From the NCBI RefSeq assembly GCF_014230145.1, contig NZ_JACHVC010000012.1, positions 625,001 through 689,000 of the forward strand: a stretch of 64,000 nt of DNA, given 5' to 3'. The notes under the pieces were generated by a model. That model did no database searches and had not been told where the DNA came from. It worked only from the letters and a program-made list of their open reading frames with translations. The first letter of the stretch is position 1, and each line of letters opens with the position of its first letter. Source of the stretch: Pelagicoccus albus. GTDB lineage: Bacteria; Verrucomicrobiota; Verrucomicrobiia; Opitutales; Opitutaceae. This document shows, in pieces, positions 19,021-29,303 of this stretch. Position numbers and translations under genes: made by a program.

Positions 19021-19045
19021 AGAGCATGTCTTAAATTCGTGCTCT
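19021..19045. repeat. 25-base imperfect palindrome upstream of the porin, possible operator
   Basis: Arms AGAGCATG (19021-19028) and CGTGCTCT (19038-19045) are inverted repeats with one mismatch around a nine-base AT-rich centre. The site lies about 90-115 bases upstream of the sigma-54-like element, a usual distance for an enhancer-type activator site. Function is inferred. Confidence 0.45.
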
Positions 19046-19068
19046 CACTAAAGTTGCCTTTCTGGAAC

Positions 19069-19084
19069 TGCACGAAATTGAGCA
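19069..19084 (+). promoter_or_regulatory. Shared TGCAYGAAATTG motif upstream of the porin
   Basis: The sequence TGCACGAAATTGAGCA recurs, as TGCATGAAATTGCTGCA, between the divergent urtA and ureA genes (26270-26286). The form TGCA-N-TGCA/GCA is reminiscent of NtrC sites (TGCAC-N7-GTGCA), but neither copy matches that consensus fully. It lies about 55 bases before the -24 element. Confidence 0.4.
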
Positions 19085-19134
19085 GTAAATTTCATATAAA
19101 AGAATATTAAGTAATTTTTTATCATTCCCCTTTT

Positions 19135-19152
19135 TTGGCAATTAATTTGCTT
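19135..19152 (+). promoter_or_regulatory. Sigma-54-type -24/-12 promoter of the porin gene
   Basis: The sequence TTGGCAATTAATTTGCTT has GG at 19137-19138 and GC at 19149-19150 with exactly ten bases between, and matches TGGCAC-N5-TTGCW at all positions but one. It lies in a strongly AT-rich leader about 110 bases before the porin ATG. It predicts RpoN-dependent, activator-driven expression. Confidence 0.65.
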
Positions 19153-19262
19153 TTGCGAGAAATTGATTAATTACCGAATTTGATTTTCTGATAACTACCA
19201 CTACCCAGAAAACCAAAAAGCAAGTAGCCTAGCTACGAGCGTCACTACCAAAACTCAGATCA

Positions 19263-20231
19263 ATGAACAAACTACTAAGCCTAACTGCAGCAGGTGTGCT
19301 GCTTTCTAGCTCTGCCCTATATGGTCAGATCGAAATCAACGAAAATCTGTCCGTGACAGGTTTCCTCGACATGTCGCTTTACCATGCAGACGACGACAGC
19401 GGAGACTCCACTTCGTTCGACCTCGATCAGATGGAAATCGACTTCCTCTACTCGTTCAACGAGATCACTGCTGAGGTAGACTTGGACTACCAACGCGGCG
19501 AAACCAACGAGATCGACCTCGAGCAGGCGTTCATCACCTACGATTTGGGCGAAGGCACCTCGATCACTGCTGGTAAGTTCCTCAGCTACATGGGCTGGGA
19601 AACCGCTGAGCCTACTGGCCTCTACCAGTACTCATACGCCTACGGCACCACCATCCCGGGTTACCACAACGGTGTGACCATCGACTTCAGCGACGACTGG
19701 GGCTCCATCGGTTTGGCTGTACTCGACTCCGTGTACGACGACGACGGTTCCATCAACAGCGACGCTGATGACTACGACATGGGTATCGAAACCAAGGTTG
19801 TGTTCACACCTGCAGACGGTTGGACATTCTTCCTCGGCTACGGCATCGATTCCGCTAACGCTGGTCTCGAAGACCGCGAGTTGATCAACTTCTGGACTTC
19901 TTACGAGTTCGGAGCAACTACACTCGCTTTCGAGTACAACATCTACTCTGACACTTTCTCAGACATCGATCAGTGGCTCCTCATGTACTCCGTTGCAACT
20001 GGCGACAAGGGTACATTCACCGCTCGTATCAGCGACAGCGTCACCGAGTACACCATGCTTGACTACTCTGCTTCCGGACTATGGGAAGACGAAGACTTCA
20101 AGTACACCGTTGCTTACATCCACGCTGTAAACGACAACCTCGCTATCGTAACTGAAGCTAGCCTCACCGACGGCGGTTCATACCGCGGCGACCTCACCGA
20201 GTTCGCAGTTGAAGCTCTCTTCACATTCTAG
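19263..20231 (+). CDS. Outer-membrane beta-barrel porin (OmpL/BBP2-like)
   Basis: The 322-residue protein has a signal peptide (about 1-21, ending LYGQ), then alternating aromatic strands and acidic turns throughout, and a C-terminal Phe preceded by VEALFTF, the outer-membrane insertion signal. The segment GKFLSYMGWETAEPTGLYQY followed by IPGYHNGV matches OmpL-like porins of the BBP2 type. Loops are very acidic (DDDSGDS, DDDGS), which would favour cations or neutral solutes. It has a sigma-54-type promoter and its own terminator and stands next to urea uptake genes, so a role in uptake of urea or other small nitrogen compounds is inferred, not shown. Confidence 0.87.
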   Translation: MNKLLSLTAAGVLLSSSALYGQIEINENLSVTGFLDMSLYHADDDSGDSTSFDLDQMEIDFLYSFNEITAEVDLDYQRGETNEIDLEQAFITYDLGEGTSITAGKFLSYMGWETAEPTGLYQYSYAYGTTIPGYHNGVTIDFSDDWGSIGLAVLDSVYDDDGSINSDADDYDMGIETKVVFTPADGWTFFLGYGIDSANAGLEDRELINFWTSYEFGATTLAFEYNIYSDTFSDIDQWLLMYSVATGDKGTFTARISDSVTEYTMLDYSASGLWEDEDFKYTVAYIHAVNDNLAIVTEASLTDGGSYRGDLTEFAVEALFTF

Positions 20232-20264
20232 TCGATCTCGAGAGACTTAAGAAATTTACAAGAA

Positions 20265-20293
20265 GCCTCCACCTCACGGTGGAGGCTTTTTTT
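20265..20293 (+). terminator. Rho-independent terminator of the porin gene
   Basis: A perfect nine-base stem (GCCTCCACC 20265-20273 with GGTGGAGGC 20278-20286), a four-base loop and seven T follow 33 bases after the stop codon. Confidence 0.92.
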
Positions 20294-20350
20294 GCGTCCT
20301 AGCGCCAACATTTCCCAACCGGCCTGCATCGGGCCGAGAGGATGGACGCC

Positions 20351-20383
20351 AAAAAAACCTCCCCCCAGCGACTGGAGAGAGGT
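20351..20383 (-). terminator. Rho-independent terminator of the urt operon
   Basis: On the minus strand a ten-base stem with two G-U pairs (20374-20383 with 20357-20366) is followed by seven T (A-run 20351-20357 on the plus strand), 30 bases past the urtE stop codon. Confidence 0.82.
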
Positions 20384-20413
20384 CCAACAATGAAAATTAA
20401 ATTGGGCTGAAAA

Positions 20414-21172
20414 CTAAACGGTCAGATACTTCTCAACCATCTCATCGTCCAAAAGACTGATATCGCCGCTCTGGACCACCGAGCCGCGCTCGAGGATATA
20501 GAAACTTTCACAAGCGTTTCTGGCAAAATCGATATACTGCTCCACCAATATCACGCTCATCTCTCCCTTCTTGCGAATCGCGTAGATAGCGTCCTCGATC
20601 TGGTCGATGATGGAAGGCTGGATACCCTCCGTTGGCTCGTCGAGAATCAGAATCTTCGGATTCAACAGCAAAGCTCGACCAATTGCCAGTTGCTGCTGTT
20701 GGCCGCCACTTAGAACTCCCCCCTTTCGCTTCAGCATATCTTTCAGCACCGGGAAAAGGTCGTAAACAGAATCCAAACGTTTTTCAGCTTCGATACCTCT
20801 GGAACCTGACACCCTTAAGCTGACATTGAGATTCTCCCAGACCGTCAGCCCTGGAAAGATGTCGCGGCCTTGAGGCACATAGCCAATGCCCATGCGAGCT
20901 CTTTGGTCTGCTGGCATCTTTTGTATTTCCTCACCTGTAAAAGTGATTGTGCCAGATTTAGTCGGCACAGTGCCCAAAATCGTGTTGAGCAGAGTTGTCT
21001 TACCTACACCGTTACGGCCCAGCAAGGCGACCGCCTTCTTCTCAGGCACCTCCATAGATACCCCCTTCAAAATCATGGATTCGTCGTATCCGGCGATCAC
21101 TGTATCAACAGACAACAGCTTCTCGCTTTTCGAAGGCTCAGGCTCCTTCTCGGTCAAAGTATTAGTATTCAT
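20414..21172 (-). CDS. urtE: Urea ABC transporter ATP-binding protein UrtE
   Basis: The 252-residue ATPase has Walker A GRNGVGKTT, signature LSGGQQQQLAIGRALL, Walker B ILILDEPTEGIQPSI and a switch His replaced by VEQYIDFA, all typical of the LivF/UrtE branch. The GIQPSII segment after Walker B is characteristic of UrtE. It hydrolyses ATP with UrtD to drive urea uptake through UrtBC. It is the last gene of the operon, 11 bases after urtD, and a terminator follows. The first ~18 residues are a charged extension not seen in most family members. Confidence 0.94.
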   Translation of the reverse strand: MNTNTLTEKEPEPSKSEKLLSVDTVIAGYDESMILKGVSMEVPEKKAVALLGRNGVGKTTLLNTILGTVPTKSGTITFTGEEIQKMPADQRARMGIGYVPQGRDIFPGLTVWENLNVSLRVSGSRGIEAEKRLDSVYDLFPVLKDMLKRKGGVLSGGQQQQLAIGRALLLNPKILILDEPTEGIQPSIIDQIEDAIYAIRKKGEMSVILVEQYIDFARNACESFYILERGSVVQSGDISLLDDEMVEKYLTV

Positions 21173-21183
21173 CTTTTGAATCC

Positions 21184-21975
21184 CTAGTGTTTGCGGGTTT
21201 GCCTTCCAAGATACACTTCAATGACTTGCGGATCACTTTTCACGAATTCAAAAGTCCCTTCCTTTAATACGTGACCCTGATGCAGAACCGTGACTCGACT
21301 CGCAATCTGGCGAACAAACTCCATATCGTGCTCGATCACAATCAGGCTATGCTTGCCCCGGAGACTCAACAACAGCTCACCCGTTCTTTCCGTCTCTTCA
21401 TCACTCATACCCGCAGCCGGCTCATCGACTAACATGATCCGCGGATCCTGAGCCAAGAGCATGCCGATCTCTAGCCATTGCTTTTGTCCGTGAGAAAGGG
21501 CACCCGCCATGATATCAGCCGAATCCTCCAGCCTGATAGTCTTCATGACATCGTAGATCTTCTCCCGATCCTCTTTCGATTCCTTATAGAACAATGAATG
21601 CAAAAGCCCACGCTCTCCGGCTAATGAAAGCTTGAGATTGTCATACACAGTATGGGATCGGTATACAGTCGGGTTCTGGAACTTCCGGCCAATTCCCAAC
21701 TGACTGACCTTGTGCTCTCGAACATGAGTTAGATCGATATTTTCCGCATCGCTTTTGTGGAAGACAATCTTTCCTTTGTCTGGCTTTGTACGAGCAGTGA
21801 TCAGATCCATGAAGGTACTTTTTCCCGCCCCGTTAGGACCAATAACAGTCCTCAGCTCCCCTTCTTCCAAATAGAAGTTGAGGTCGTTGATAGCCTTAAA
21901 CCCATCAAAGGACTTGTCGACTCCCTCCACCGTCAAAACGAGCGAAGAGTGCTTACTTTTATCTGGAATATGCAT
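21184..21975 (-). CDS. urtD: Urea ABC transporter ATP-binding protein UrtD
   Basis: The 263-residue ATPase has Walker A GPNGAGKST, an insertion GRKFQNPTVYRSHTVYDNL typical of LivG/UrtD proteins, the signature region ALSHGQKQWLEIGMLLAQDP (with SHGQ rather than SGGQ, usual for UrtD), Walker B IMLVDEPAAGMSDEE and switch His in VIEHDMEFV. It pairs with UrtE on the membrane subunits. It starts two bases after the urtC stop codon, so translation is probably coupled. Confidence 0.95.
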   Translation of the reverse strand: MHIPDKSKHSSLVLTVEGVDKSFDGFKAINDLNFYLEEGELRTVIGPNGAGKSTFMDLITARTKPDKGKIVFHKSDAENIDLTHVREHKVSQLGIGRKFQNPTVYRSHTVYDNLKLSLAGERGLLHSLFYKESKEDREKIYDVMKTIRLEDSADIMAGALSHGQKQWLEIGMLLAQDPRIMLVDEPAAGMSDEETERTGELLLSLRGKHSLIVIEHDMEFVRQIASRVTVLHQGHVLKEGTFEFVKSDPQVIEVYLGRQTRKH

Positions 21976-21977
21976 CG

Positions 21978-23135
21978 CTAGGAGGCGGAAGAGGTTGCAG
22001 GACTACTGGAGGCTGAGGTCTTCTTTTTCAACTTGTCGATCAAAGGTGCTAATTGCTTTGGCAACCCAGCCAAACCGTTTGGCATGAAGAGAACGACAAA
22101 CATGAAGATAGCCCCAAGGATGATGAGCCAGGAATTTGGATACTCTACCTGTGCGTAACTCTTAATCACGCTTACTACGATCGCTCCAATAACTGGACCG
22201 AACTTGGTTCCTCGGCCGCCTAGGGCGACCCAAACCACAACATCCAAGGATTTGGCAGGCACCATTTCGTTGGCGTTGATTCCTCCCACTTGCGGAACAT
22301 AAAAAGCCCCCGCTATGCCAGCAATCATCGCGGCGCCAACGAATATCAGCATCTTGTAGTGAGTCGTCGAATACCCGGAAAATCGCACTCGGTTCTCACT
22401 ATCTCGAATCGCTTGCTGCACCATCCCAAGCTTCGTTTTAATCAGCCAGGCTATCAACAAGTACACAACCAATAGCAGGATCGCGCTCCCGACGAAAATG
22501 AACCTCTTGGTGGAAGCTTCGTTGATCCCAAAACCAAAGATCTCACCGAAATTGTTCAACCCGTTGTTACCGCCGAAAAGGATGAAGCTCTTTCCGAACA
22601 AGGTTGCTGTATTCATGAAGAAAAACAATGACAGCGCGTAAGTCAGAGCCTGCGTGAGGATCGAGAAATAAACCCCCTTGATTCGGGAACTGAAAGCAAG
22701 GTACCCAAAGATGAACGCCAGAATCCCCGGAATCATCATTGAGGCGATAATCGCATAGATGCCACTTCCAAACGGAGCCCAATACCAAGGCAAAGAAGTA
22801 TATCCCTGGAAATCCATGAAGTCCGGCAAGGCCGTGTTATAAACAGGATCCACACCAGCATGCAGCATCAGATACATACCAAAGGCGTAGGCTCCCAGAG
22901 CGAAAAACAGGGCCTGGCAAAGACAAAGTAGCCCCGTGTAACCCCAAAGCAAATTCAGGCTCATTGCGAGCACCGCCCAAGTGATGTATTTACCCCAAAG
23001 CCCAATATGGTATTCCGAAAAGTGCAGGAAACTGCCTTCCGGCACGAAGGCATTTAGCATAGGCAGAAGGAACACGAGGACAACCCCCGCGACAGCAAAA
23101 CCGCCCAACTCTATCTTATTATCAAAAAGTTTCAC
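21978..23135 (-). CDS. urtC: Urea ABC transporter permease UrtC
   Basis: The 385-residue polytopic membrane protein has about ten hydrophobic segments and the LivM-like features [40 protein letters not shown] and [16 protein letters not shown]. The last is the loop that meets the ATPase subunits. A longer frame begins at 23201 inside urtB, but a perfect AGGAGG five bases before GTG 23135 marks the true start and leaves a 14-base gap after urtB. The C-terminus is Ser/Ala-rich. It forms the urea channel with UrtB. Confidence 0.95.
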   Translation of the reverse strand: MKLFDNKIELGGFAVAGVVLVFLLPMLNAFVPEGSFLHFSEYHIGLWGKYITWAVLAMSLNLLWGYTGLLCLCQALFFALGAYAFGMYLMLHAGVDPVYNTALPDFMDFQGYTSLPWYWAPFGSGIYAIIASMMIPGILAFIFGYLAFSSRIKGVYFSILTQALTYALSLFFFMNTATLFGKSFILFGGNNGLNNFGEIFGFGINEASTKRFIFVGSAILLLVVYLLIAWLIKTKLGMVQQAIRDSENRVRFSGYSTTHYKMLIFVGAAMIAGIAGAFYVPQVGGINANEMVPAKSLDVVVWVALGGRGTKFGPVIGAIVVSVIKSYAQVEYPNSWLIILGAIFMFVVLFMPNGLAGLPKQLAPLIDKLKKKTSASSSPATSSAS

Positions 23136-23140
23136 AATAG

Positions 23141-23146
23141 CCTCCT
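23141..23146 (-). promoter_or_regulatory. Shine-Dalgarno AGGAGG that fixes the urtC start
   Basis: A consensus AGGAGG is placed five bases upstream of GTG 23133-23135. It decides against the longer frame from 23201, which would overlap urtB by 52 bases without a ribosome binding site. Confidence 0.85.
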
Positions 23147-23149
23147 GTT

Positions 23150-24781
23150 CTAGTCCTCCATGCTGCGGGATTTGGTTGGAAACAACCCGCCGGGTTTCCA
23201 CTGAAGGAAAAGGATGATGATGAACAGTACCGCGATGGTACCCATAATTGGCCCAATTAGCGGTTGTAGGATCTGATCAACTACACCGATTCCAAGAGCC
23301 GAGAGACCTGCTCCCAAGAGATTTCCTACGCCACCAACAACGACCACCATAAAGCTTTGCACGATGTAAGCCTGCCCCATCTCCGGTCCCACATTTCCGA
23401 TTTGCGAGAGAACAGCGCCAGCCATGGCAGCCAACCCGCAGCCGAATGCAAAGGTCAAAGAGTTCACCCGCTTGACGGGAATACCAAGGCTGGAGGCCAT
23501 GTTTCGGTTCTGCATCACAGCACGTATGTAGAGACCCAAATTCGTCTTGGTTAACAAGGCCCATGTCAGCAGAGCGACAAAGCCTGCGAAGCCGATCGCG
23601 AAAATACGAGCCGCGCTCATGGAGAGTCCCCAAAATTCAAAGTTGCCGGAAAGCGATTCTGGATTGCCAACCTGCACGTTGGCGGCTCCAAAAATGAGCC
23701 GGAACATTTGACGCATTACCATCGACAAGCCCCACGTGGCTAGAAGCGACTCTAGCGGGCGCTTGTACAAAAATCGGAAAAAGCTAATTTCAAGCAGCCA
23801 ACCCAAGGCGCCGGCTACCAAGAAACTCAAGGGGATAGAGCACCAGAAGAACATTTGGTAGGTATCGGACTGAGTTCCGAAACGATCTCCGAAATACTGA
23901 TTCATCACATAGCAGGTGTATCCACCGATCGCGACAAACTCTCCGTGAGCCATGTTGATGATCCCCATCAATCCAAAGGTGATCGCTAAGCCAAACGCTA
24001 CGATCAAGAGAATACTGCCAGTGCTTATACCTCGGAAAATACTTCCCGCATGCCTGAGCAATTCTTCATGTCTTTCAATTTGCTTGATGGATTGTGTCGC
24101 AGCGGCTGCAAGCGATTCGTCACCGTCTTCTAAAGCCTTATCGCGGACAGACTCGATTTTGCTCTTGGACGCAATGGAGTGGTAATTGCCAAGCAAAACA
24201 ACCGCCTGCTGCAGCTCTTCGGCATCTGCGTAATTCGCCAGCAAGCTGATGGCAATCGCCTCCTTAAGGGCTTCCGTCGCGGATCCATTCTGCTCCTTTT
24301 CCAAACGAGCCCGCAAAACTGGCAAATACTCTTCCTTCTGACTCTGCCCTAACTTCAAGGCAGCATCGATCCGCGTTCCAACATCTTTGGACGCAAGGTC
24401 GACTGTATCCGTCACGTTTGACAAGGTACGGCGAAGCCGACGGGAAGGACGGTTCTTGTTATCTTCAACTTCCTCTATTTGCGCCGGAGAAAGCTCTAGT
24501 TCCGTCCATGAACTGAGCTCAAAATATTTTTCGGATGCCTTAACAACGACGATCGCTTCACCTTCGGCTGAAGAGTAGGTGAAGACTTCACCTGTACGCC
24601 AAGCGGCGACGAAAGTCGTTACGAAAGAGTCACCCGATTCAGCAAGTTCCGACAGCAATGCGTTTTGGTCGGAAGCTCTCTCTAAGACCAAGTCCGCCAG
24701 CAGCAGCCTAGTCCTCGAATCTTCTTGGCCCCAGAAACTGGATACCAGTGAAAGGGCTAGAACAAAGAATAGTTTTTTCAT
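23150..24781 (-). CDS. urtB: Urea ABC transporter permease UrtB with long exported N-terminal domain
   Basis: The 543-residue protein starts with a signal sequence (about 1-19), has a periplasmic helical N-terminal domain (about 20-245) with HEAT-like segments such as [20 protein letters not shown] and [20 protein letters not shown], and ends with a LivH-type permease (about 255-535) containing [20 protein letters not shown] and [19 protein letters not shown]. The two-part form is known for UrtB of many proteobacteria. The N-terminal domain may interact with UrtA. It is separated from urtA by a hairpin that probably lowers its expression relative to the binding protein. Confidence 0.94.
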   Translation of the reverse strand: MKKLFFVLALSLVSSFWGQEDSRTRLLLADLVLERASDQNALLSELAESGDSFVTTFVAAWRTGEVFTYSSAEGEAIVVVKASEKYFELSSWTELELSPAQIEEVEDNKNRPSRRLRRTLSNVTDTVDLASKDVGTRIDAALKLGQSQKEEYLPVLRARLEKEQNGSATEALKEAIAISLLANYADAEELQQAVVLLGNYHSIASKSKIESVRDKALEDGDESLAAAATQSIKQIERHEELLRHAGSIFRGISTGSILLIVAFGLAITFGLMGIINMAHGEFVAIGGYTCYVMNQYFGDRFGTQSDTYQMFFWCSIPLSFLVAGALGWLLEISFFRFLYKRPLESLLATWGLSMVMRQMFRLIFGAANVQVGNPESLSGNFEFWGLSMSAARIFAIGFAGFVALLTWALLTKTNLGLYIRAVMQNRNMASSLGIPVKRVNSLTFAFGCGLAAMAGAVLSQIGNVGPEMGQAYIVQSFMVVVVGGVGNLLGAGLSALGIGVVDQILQPLIGPIMGTIAVLFIIILFLQWKPGGLFPTKSRSMED

Positions 24782-24821
24782 GATGGGGAGAGTCGGTCAA
24801 GGGACCCAAGAGGAGAGGAAA

Positions 24822-24862
24822 AAGTTCGCTCCAGGCACGCTAGAGCGGCCCGGAACGAACTT
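24822..24862 (-). terminator. Leaky terminator/attenuator between urtA and urtB
   Basis: On the minus strand an 11-base stem with one mismatch (24852-24862 with 24822-24832) encloses 19 GC-rich bases and is followed by TTTTTCC. Its place just below urtA, whose product is needed in excess over the membrane subunits, suggests partial termination or mRNA protection. Confidence 0.6.
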
Positions 24863-24884
24863 GGAAAGAGGAAAAAGTCTCAGC

Positions 24885-26135
<1,251 letters not shown>

Positions 26136-26182
26136 TTAGTATTCTTTTGGAGGTTCGGTTGTATCGATATTAGGTAGAAGTA

Positions 26183-26204
26183 TCGCTACCCCGCGGGGTA
26201 GCGA
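26183..26204. repeat. Perfect 22-base palindrome in the urtA leader
   Basis: Arms TCGCTACCCCG and CGGGGTAGCGA meet without a loop at 26193/26194. The site lies downstream of the putative sigma-54 promoter, 48 bases before the urtA ATG, so it could be a repressor operator or, in RNA, a stabilising 5' hairpin. Confidence 0.6.
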
Positions 26205-26221
26205 GTATACGAAACCTAGTT

Positions 26222-26240
26222 GAGCAGCAGTCGGGCCAAA
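26222..26240 (-). promoter_or_regulatory. Sigma-54-like -24/-12 element of urtA
   Basis: On the minus strand TTTGGCCCGACTGCTGCTC has GG and GC separated by exactly ten bases (plus-strand CC 26236-26237 and GC 26224-26225). It deviates from TGGCAC-N5-TTGC at two positions, so it is the weakest of the three elements. It leaves a leader of about 80 bases before urtA. Confidence 0.45.
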
Positions 26241-26269
26241 CCTTTAAAAAAGCCGTACAAACCGGCGAT

Positions 26270-26286
26270 TGCATGAAATTGCTGCA
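26270..26286 (+). promoter_or_regulatory. Shared TGCAYGAAATTG motif between urtA and ureA
   Basis: TGCATGAAATTGCTGCA lies between the two divergent sigma-54-like promoters and shares 11 of its first 12 bases with the site upstream of the porin (19069-19080). The arrangement TGCA-N9-TGCA is NtrC-like in length (17 bases) but not a full consensus match. A common activator site is inferred. Confidence 0.4.
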
Positions 26287-26357
26287 TAGTTACGGTGGTT
26301 TATGATTAATAATGAGCATGATCACTCGACTGACTTACTTAAGGTCGTCATTGCCTT

Positions 26358-26376
26358 GTTTGGCTCAAATTTTGCT
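26358..26376 (+). promoter_or_regulatory. Sigma-54-type -24/-12 promoter of the urease operon
   Basis: TTTGGCTCAAATTTTGCTC has GG at 26361-26362 and GC at 26373-26374, ten bases apart, with one deviation from TGGCAC-N5-TTGCW. It predicts a leader of about 80 bases before ureA. Confidence 0.62.
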
Positions 26377-26464
26377 CGAGAAACGATAGGGCTCGCCCTA
26401 GCAAAACTGAGGACGTAGAAACCTCGAACTTCCGCCAATTTCCTCACTTTTAGACCCTCCCGCT

Positions 26465-26767
26465 ATGCACCTAACCCCTAGAGAACAAGAGAAGCTCATG
26501 GTCGTCGTTGCCGCCGACCTCGCTCGAAGACGACAGGCTCGCGGCCTCAAACTAAACTACCCCGAAGCCGTATCCATCATCACATACGAAATCTTCGAAG
26601 GAGCTCGTGACGGGAAGACGGTGGCTGAGCTGATGAGCTACGGAGCCACGCTTCTCACGAAGGAAGACGTGATGGACGGGATAGCTGAGATGATTCACGA
26701 AGTCCAAGTAGAAGCGACCTTCCCGGATGGAACGAAACTAGTAACTGTGCACAACCCGATCCAATGA
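26465..26767 (+). CDS. ureA: Urease gamma subunit
   Basis: The 100-residue protein begins [20 protein letters not shown] and contains [31 protein letters not shown], spanning the normal length of UreA. It is a structural subunit of the (UreABC)3 complex that hydrolyses urea to ammonia and carbamate in the cytoplasm. Its stop overlaps the ureB ATG by four bases. The ATG lacks a Shine-Dalgarno; the leader ends in a C-rich tract. Confidence 0.97.
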   Translation: MHLTPREQEKLMVVVAADLARRRQARGLKLNYPEAVSIITYEIFEGARDGKTVAELMSYGATLLTKEDVMDGIAEMIHEVQVEATFPDGTKLVTVHNPIQ

Positions 26768-27072
26768 AACCTGGCGAAATAATACCCGCGGACTCCGCTC
26801 CCCTCGAAGCAAATGCAGGCCTTCCCACTCAAGCCCTGCCGGTCAGCAACACGGGTGACAGGCCCATTCAGGTTGGAAGCCACTTCCATTTCTACGAGGT
26901 CAACTCCGCTCTCTCCTTTGACCGGAAGTCGGCTCGAGGATACCGACTAAACATTCCTGCCGGTACCGCCGTACGTTTCGAGCCGGGTGACTCTAAGGAA
27001 GTTGAGCTAGTCGCCCTCGCCGGAAAACGAGAGGTTTACGGCCTGAACAATCTAGTCAACGGACCCCTTTGA
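26764..27072 (+). CDS. ureB: Urease beta subunit
   Basis: The 102-residue protein begins [19 protein letters not shown] and has [19 protein letters not shown] and [20 protein letters not shown], the UreB signature. Length is normal. It is a structural subunit of urease, translated in overlap with ureA and separated by 55 bases from ureC. Confidence 0.97.
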   Translation: MKPGEIIPADSAPLEANAGLPTQALPVSNTGDRPIQVGSHFHFYEVNSALSFDRKSARGYRLNIPAGTAVRFEPGDSKEVELVALAGKREVYGLNNLVNGPL

Positions 27073-27127
27073 GCAAAATTGCTCAAAACGAAGCAACCCC
27101 TTCCAACCCACCTAACCCTTTTCTGAA

Positions 27128-28861
27128 ATGCCACTCAAAATAGACCGACGCCAATACGCCGAAATGTTCGGCCCGACCGTGGGCGACAAGGTGCGCCTCG
27201 GCGACACCGAAATCTTGATACAAGTCGAACGCGACCTAATCGCTGAAAACGGTGGATACGGAAACGAAGTAAAATTCGGAGGAGGTAAGGTGATTCGTGA
27301 CGGCATGGGTCAATCACCCCAAGCATTAGCAGGTGAATCTCTCAACCTTGTAATTACCAACGCAACAATCCTCGATGCGACTCAGGGTATCATAAAAGCG
27401 GATATCGGTGTAAAGAACGGCCGCATCGTCGGAATCGGTCACGCTGGCAATCCACTCATCCAAGATGGTATCAGCGATAACATGACAGTGGGAGCATCCA
27501 CCGAGGTTATCGCCGGAGAAGGTCACATCATTACAGCAGGCGGCTTCGACTCTCATATCCACTTTATTTGCCCGCAACAGATCGACGAAGCCCTTTCTTC
27601 CGGAGTCACCTCGATGACCGGAGGGGGAACCGGACCAGCAACAGGAACCAACGCCACCACTTGCACACCGGGGCCATGGAATATCCATCGCATGCTGGAA
27701 GCCGCGGAAGAATACCCTATGAACTTGGGCTTCATGGGTAAAGGAAACTCCTCCAATCCCGAGGCCCTACGCGAACAGGTTGCCGCCGGAGCCATGGGAT
27801 TAAAACTTCACGAAGACTGGGGCACCACTCCCGCCGCTATCGACAGCTGTCTCACGGTGGCTGACGAAATGGATGTGCAGGTCGCAATCCACACAGACAC
27901 TCTCAATGAGTCCGGCTTCGTCGAAGACACTATCGCCGCCTTCAAAAACCGAGTTATCCACACCTTCCACTCTGAAGGAGCAGGGGGCGGCCATGCTCCA
28001 GACATCATCAAGGTTTGCGGAGAGCTAAACGTATTACCCTCCTCGACCAATCCAACTCGTCCTTATACAGTGAATACAATCGATGAGCACCTGGACATGC
28101 TCATGGTTTGCCACCACTTAGATTCGAAGATTCCAGAAGACGTAGCATTTGCCGAATCTCGTATCCGCCCTTCAACTATCGCCGCTGAAGACATCCTTCA
28201 CGACATCGGGGCCTTTTCGATAATGTCCTCAGATTCCCAAGCCATGGGTCGCGTTGGGGAGGTCATCTCTCGCACTTGGCAAACCGCCCACAAGATGAAA
28301 ATGCAACGCGGGAAGCTGGAGTCGGACACCCACCCTGATGCAGACAATTTCCGAGCCCTCCGCTACGTGGCTAAATACACGATCAACCCCGCTATCGCTT
28401 GCGGAGTATCACACGAAGTTGGCTCTATCGAAGTTGGGAAACTGGCAGATATCGTTGTTTGGAAACCCGCCTTTTTCGGAGTGAAACCGGAGCTCGTCTT
28501 GAAAGGAGGCCTCATCGCCCTCGCCAACATGGGAGATCCCAACGCTTCGATTCCGACACCTCAACCGACTTTCTATCGCAAACAATTCGCAGCCTACGGG
28601 AAAGCGAAATACAGCACCTCAGTCACCTACGTCAGCCAAAGCTTCCTAGAAAGCGGTGAAGCTGAAAAACTTGGCCTAAAAAAGCGACTAGTCGCAACCA
28701 AAGGAACTCGCAGCATCAGCAAGAAAGACCTGATCCACAATGACCTCACACCAAAGATTGAGGTGGATCCAGAGACCTACGAAGTAAAGGCGGATGGAGA
28801 AATCCTCACTTGCGAACCTGCCAAGGAAGTACCCTTGGCCCAGCGTTACTTCCTCTTTTAA
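27128..28861 (+). CDS. ureC: Urease alpha (catalytic) subunit
   Basis: The 577-residue subunit carries the dinuclear nickel site. All ligands are present, at a constant offset of nine from Klebsiella urease: His143, His145, the carbamylated Lys226 in GLKLHEDWG, His255, His281 and Asp369 in [10 protein letters not shown]. The mobile-flap residues Cys328 and His329 (VCHHLD) are also kept. The enzyme should be active if nickel is supplied by UreEFGD. The TAA stop shares its last base with the ureE ATG. Confidence 0.99.
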   Translation: MPLKIDRRQYAEMFGPTVGDKVRLGDTEILIQVERDLIAENGGYGNEVKFGGGKVIRDGMGQSPQALAGESLNLVITNATILDATQGIIKADIGVKNGRIVGIGHAGNPLIQDGISDNMTVGASTEVIAGEGHIITAGGFDSHIHFICPQQIDEALSSGVTSMTGGGTGPATGTNATTCTPGPWNIHRMLEAAEEYPMNLGFMGKGNSSNPEALREQVAAGAMGLKLHEDWGTTPAAIDSCLTVADEMDVQVAIHTDTLNESGFVEDTIAAFKNRVIHTFHSEGAGGGHAPDIIKVCGELNVLPSSTNPTRPYTVNTIDEHLDMLMVCHHLDSKIPEDVAFAESRIRPSTIAAEDILHDIGAFSIMSSDSQAMGRVGEVISRTWQTAHKMKMQRGKLESDTHPDADNFRALRYVAKYTINPAIACGVSHEVGSIEVGKLADIVVWKPAFFGVKPELVLKGGLIALANMGDPNASIPTPQPTFYRKQFAAYGKAKYSTSVTYVSQSFLESGEAEKLGLKKRLVATKGTRSISKKDLIHNDLTPKIEVDPETYEVKADGEILTCEPAKEVPLAQRYFLF

Positions 28862-29292
28862 TGCAGCTTATCACAAATCACCTCCACGGAGTACCTGCAT
28901 CCAAAACGTTAATACAACTTCCAATCGATCGGCGAAAACTCGCGAAACGACGTTTTCGCGCCACCGCAGTTGATGGAGCCGAGTTTGGATTCGACCTACC
29001 CCATCCCCTAAAACACGGGACCGCTTTTCACGAGACCGAAGATTCTGTTTACCTCATTGAGCAAGAGCCCGAGCCCGTTCTCAAAATCCCTTTTTCCGAA
29101 GGAGAAACGGGAGCCTTATACGGTTGGATGGTCGGAAATATGCACTTTCCTGCGTCATTCGAAAAGGGATACGTAATAGCAGAGGACGATCCGGCTGTTC
29201 GCCAGCTCCTTGAACGAGCAAACGTCGATTTCGAGGAAGCAACCCAAGTATTTCAGCCAGCCGTTGTGGCCAGCGGACATCATCACCACTAA
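28861..29292 (+). CDS. ureE: Urease accessory nickel chaperone UreE
   Basis: The 143-residue protein has the UreE N-terminal domain (RRKLAKRRFRATAVDGAEFG) and the metal-binding C-terminal domain with YGWMVGNMHFPASFEKGYV, whose His is a nickel ligand. It ends SGHHHH, a short His tail compared with the long one of Klebsiella. It delivers nickel to the UreG-UreF-UreD complex. The start shares one base with the ureC stop (TAATG), so coupling is likely. Confidence 0.93.
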   Translation: MQLITNHLHGVPASKTLIQLPIDRRKLAKRRFRATAVDGAEFGFDLPHPLKHGTAFHETEDSVYLIEQEPEPVLKIPFSEGETGALYGWMVGNMHFPASFEKGYVIAEDDPAVRQLLERANVDFEEATQVFQPAVVASGHHHH

Positions 29293-29303
29293 AAAGAAGC
29301 GAA

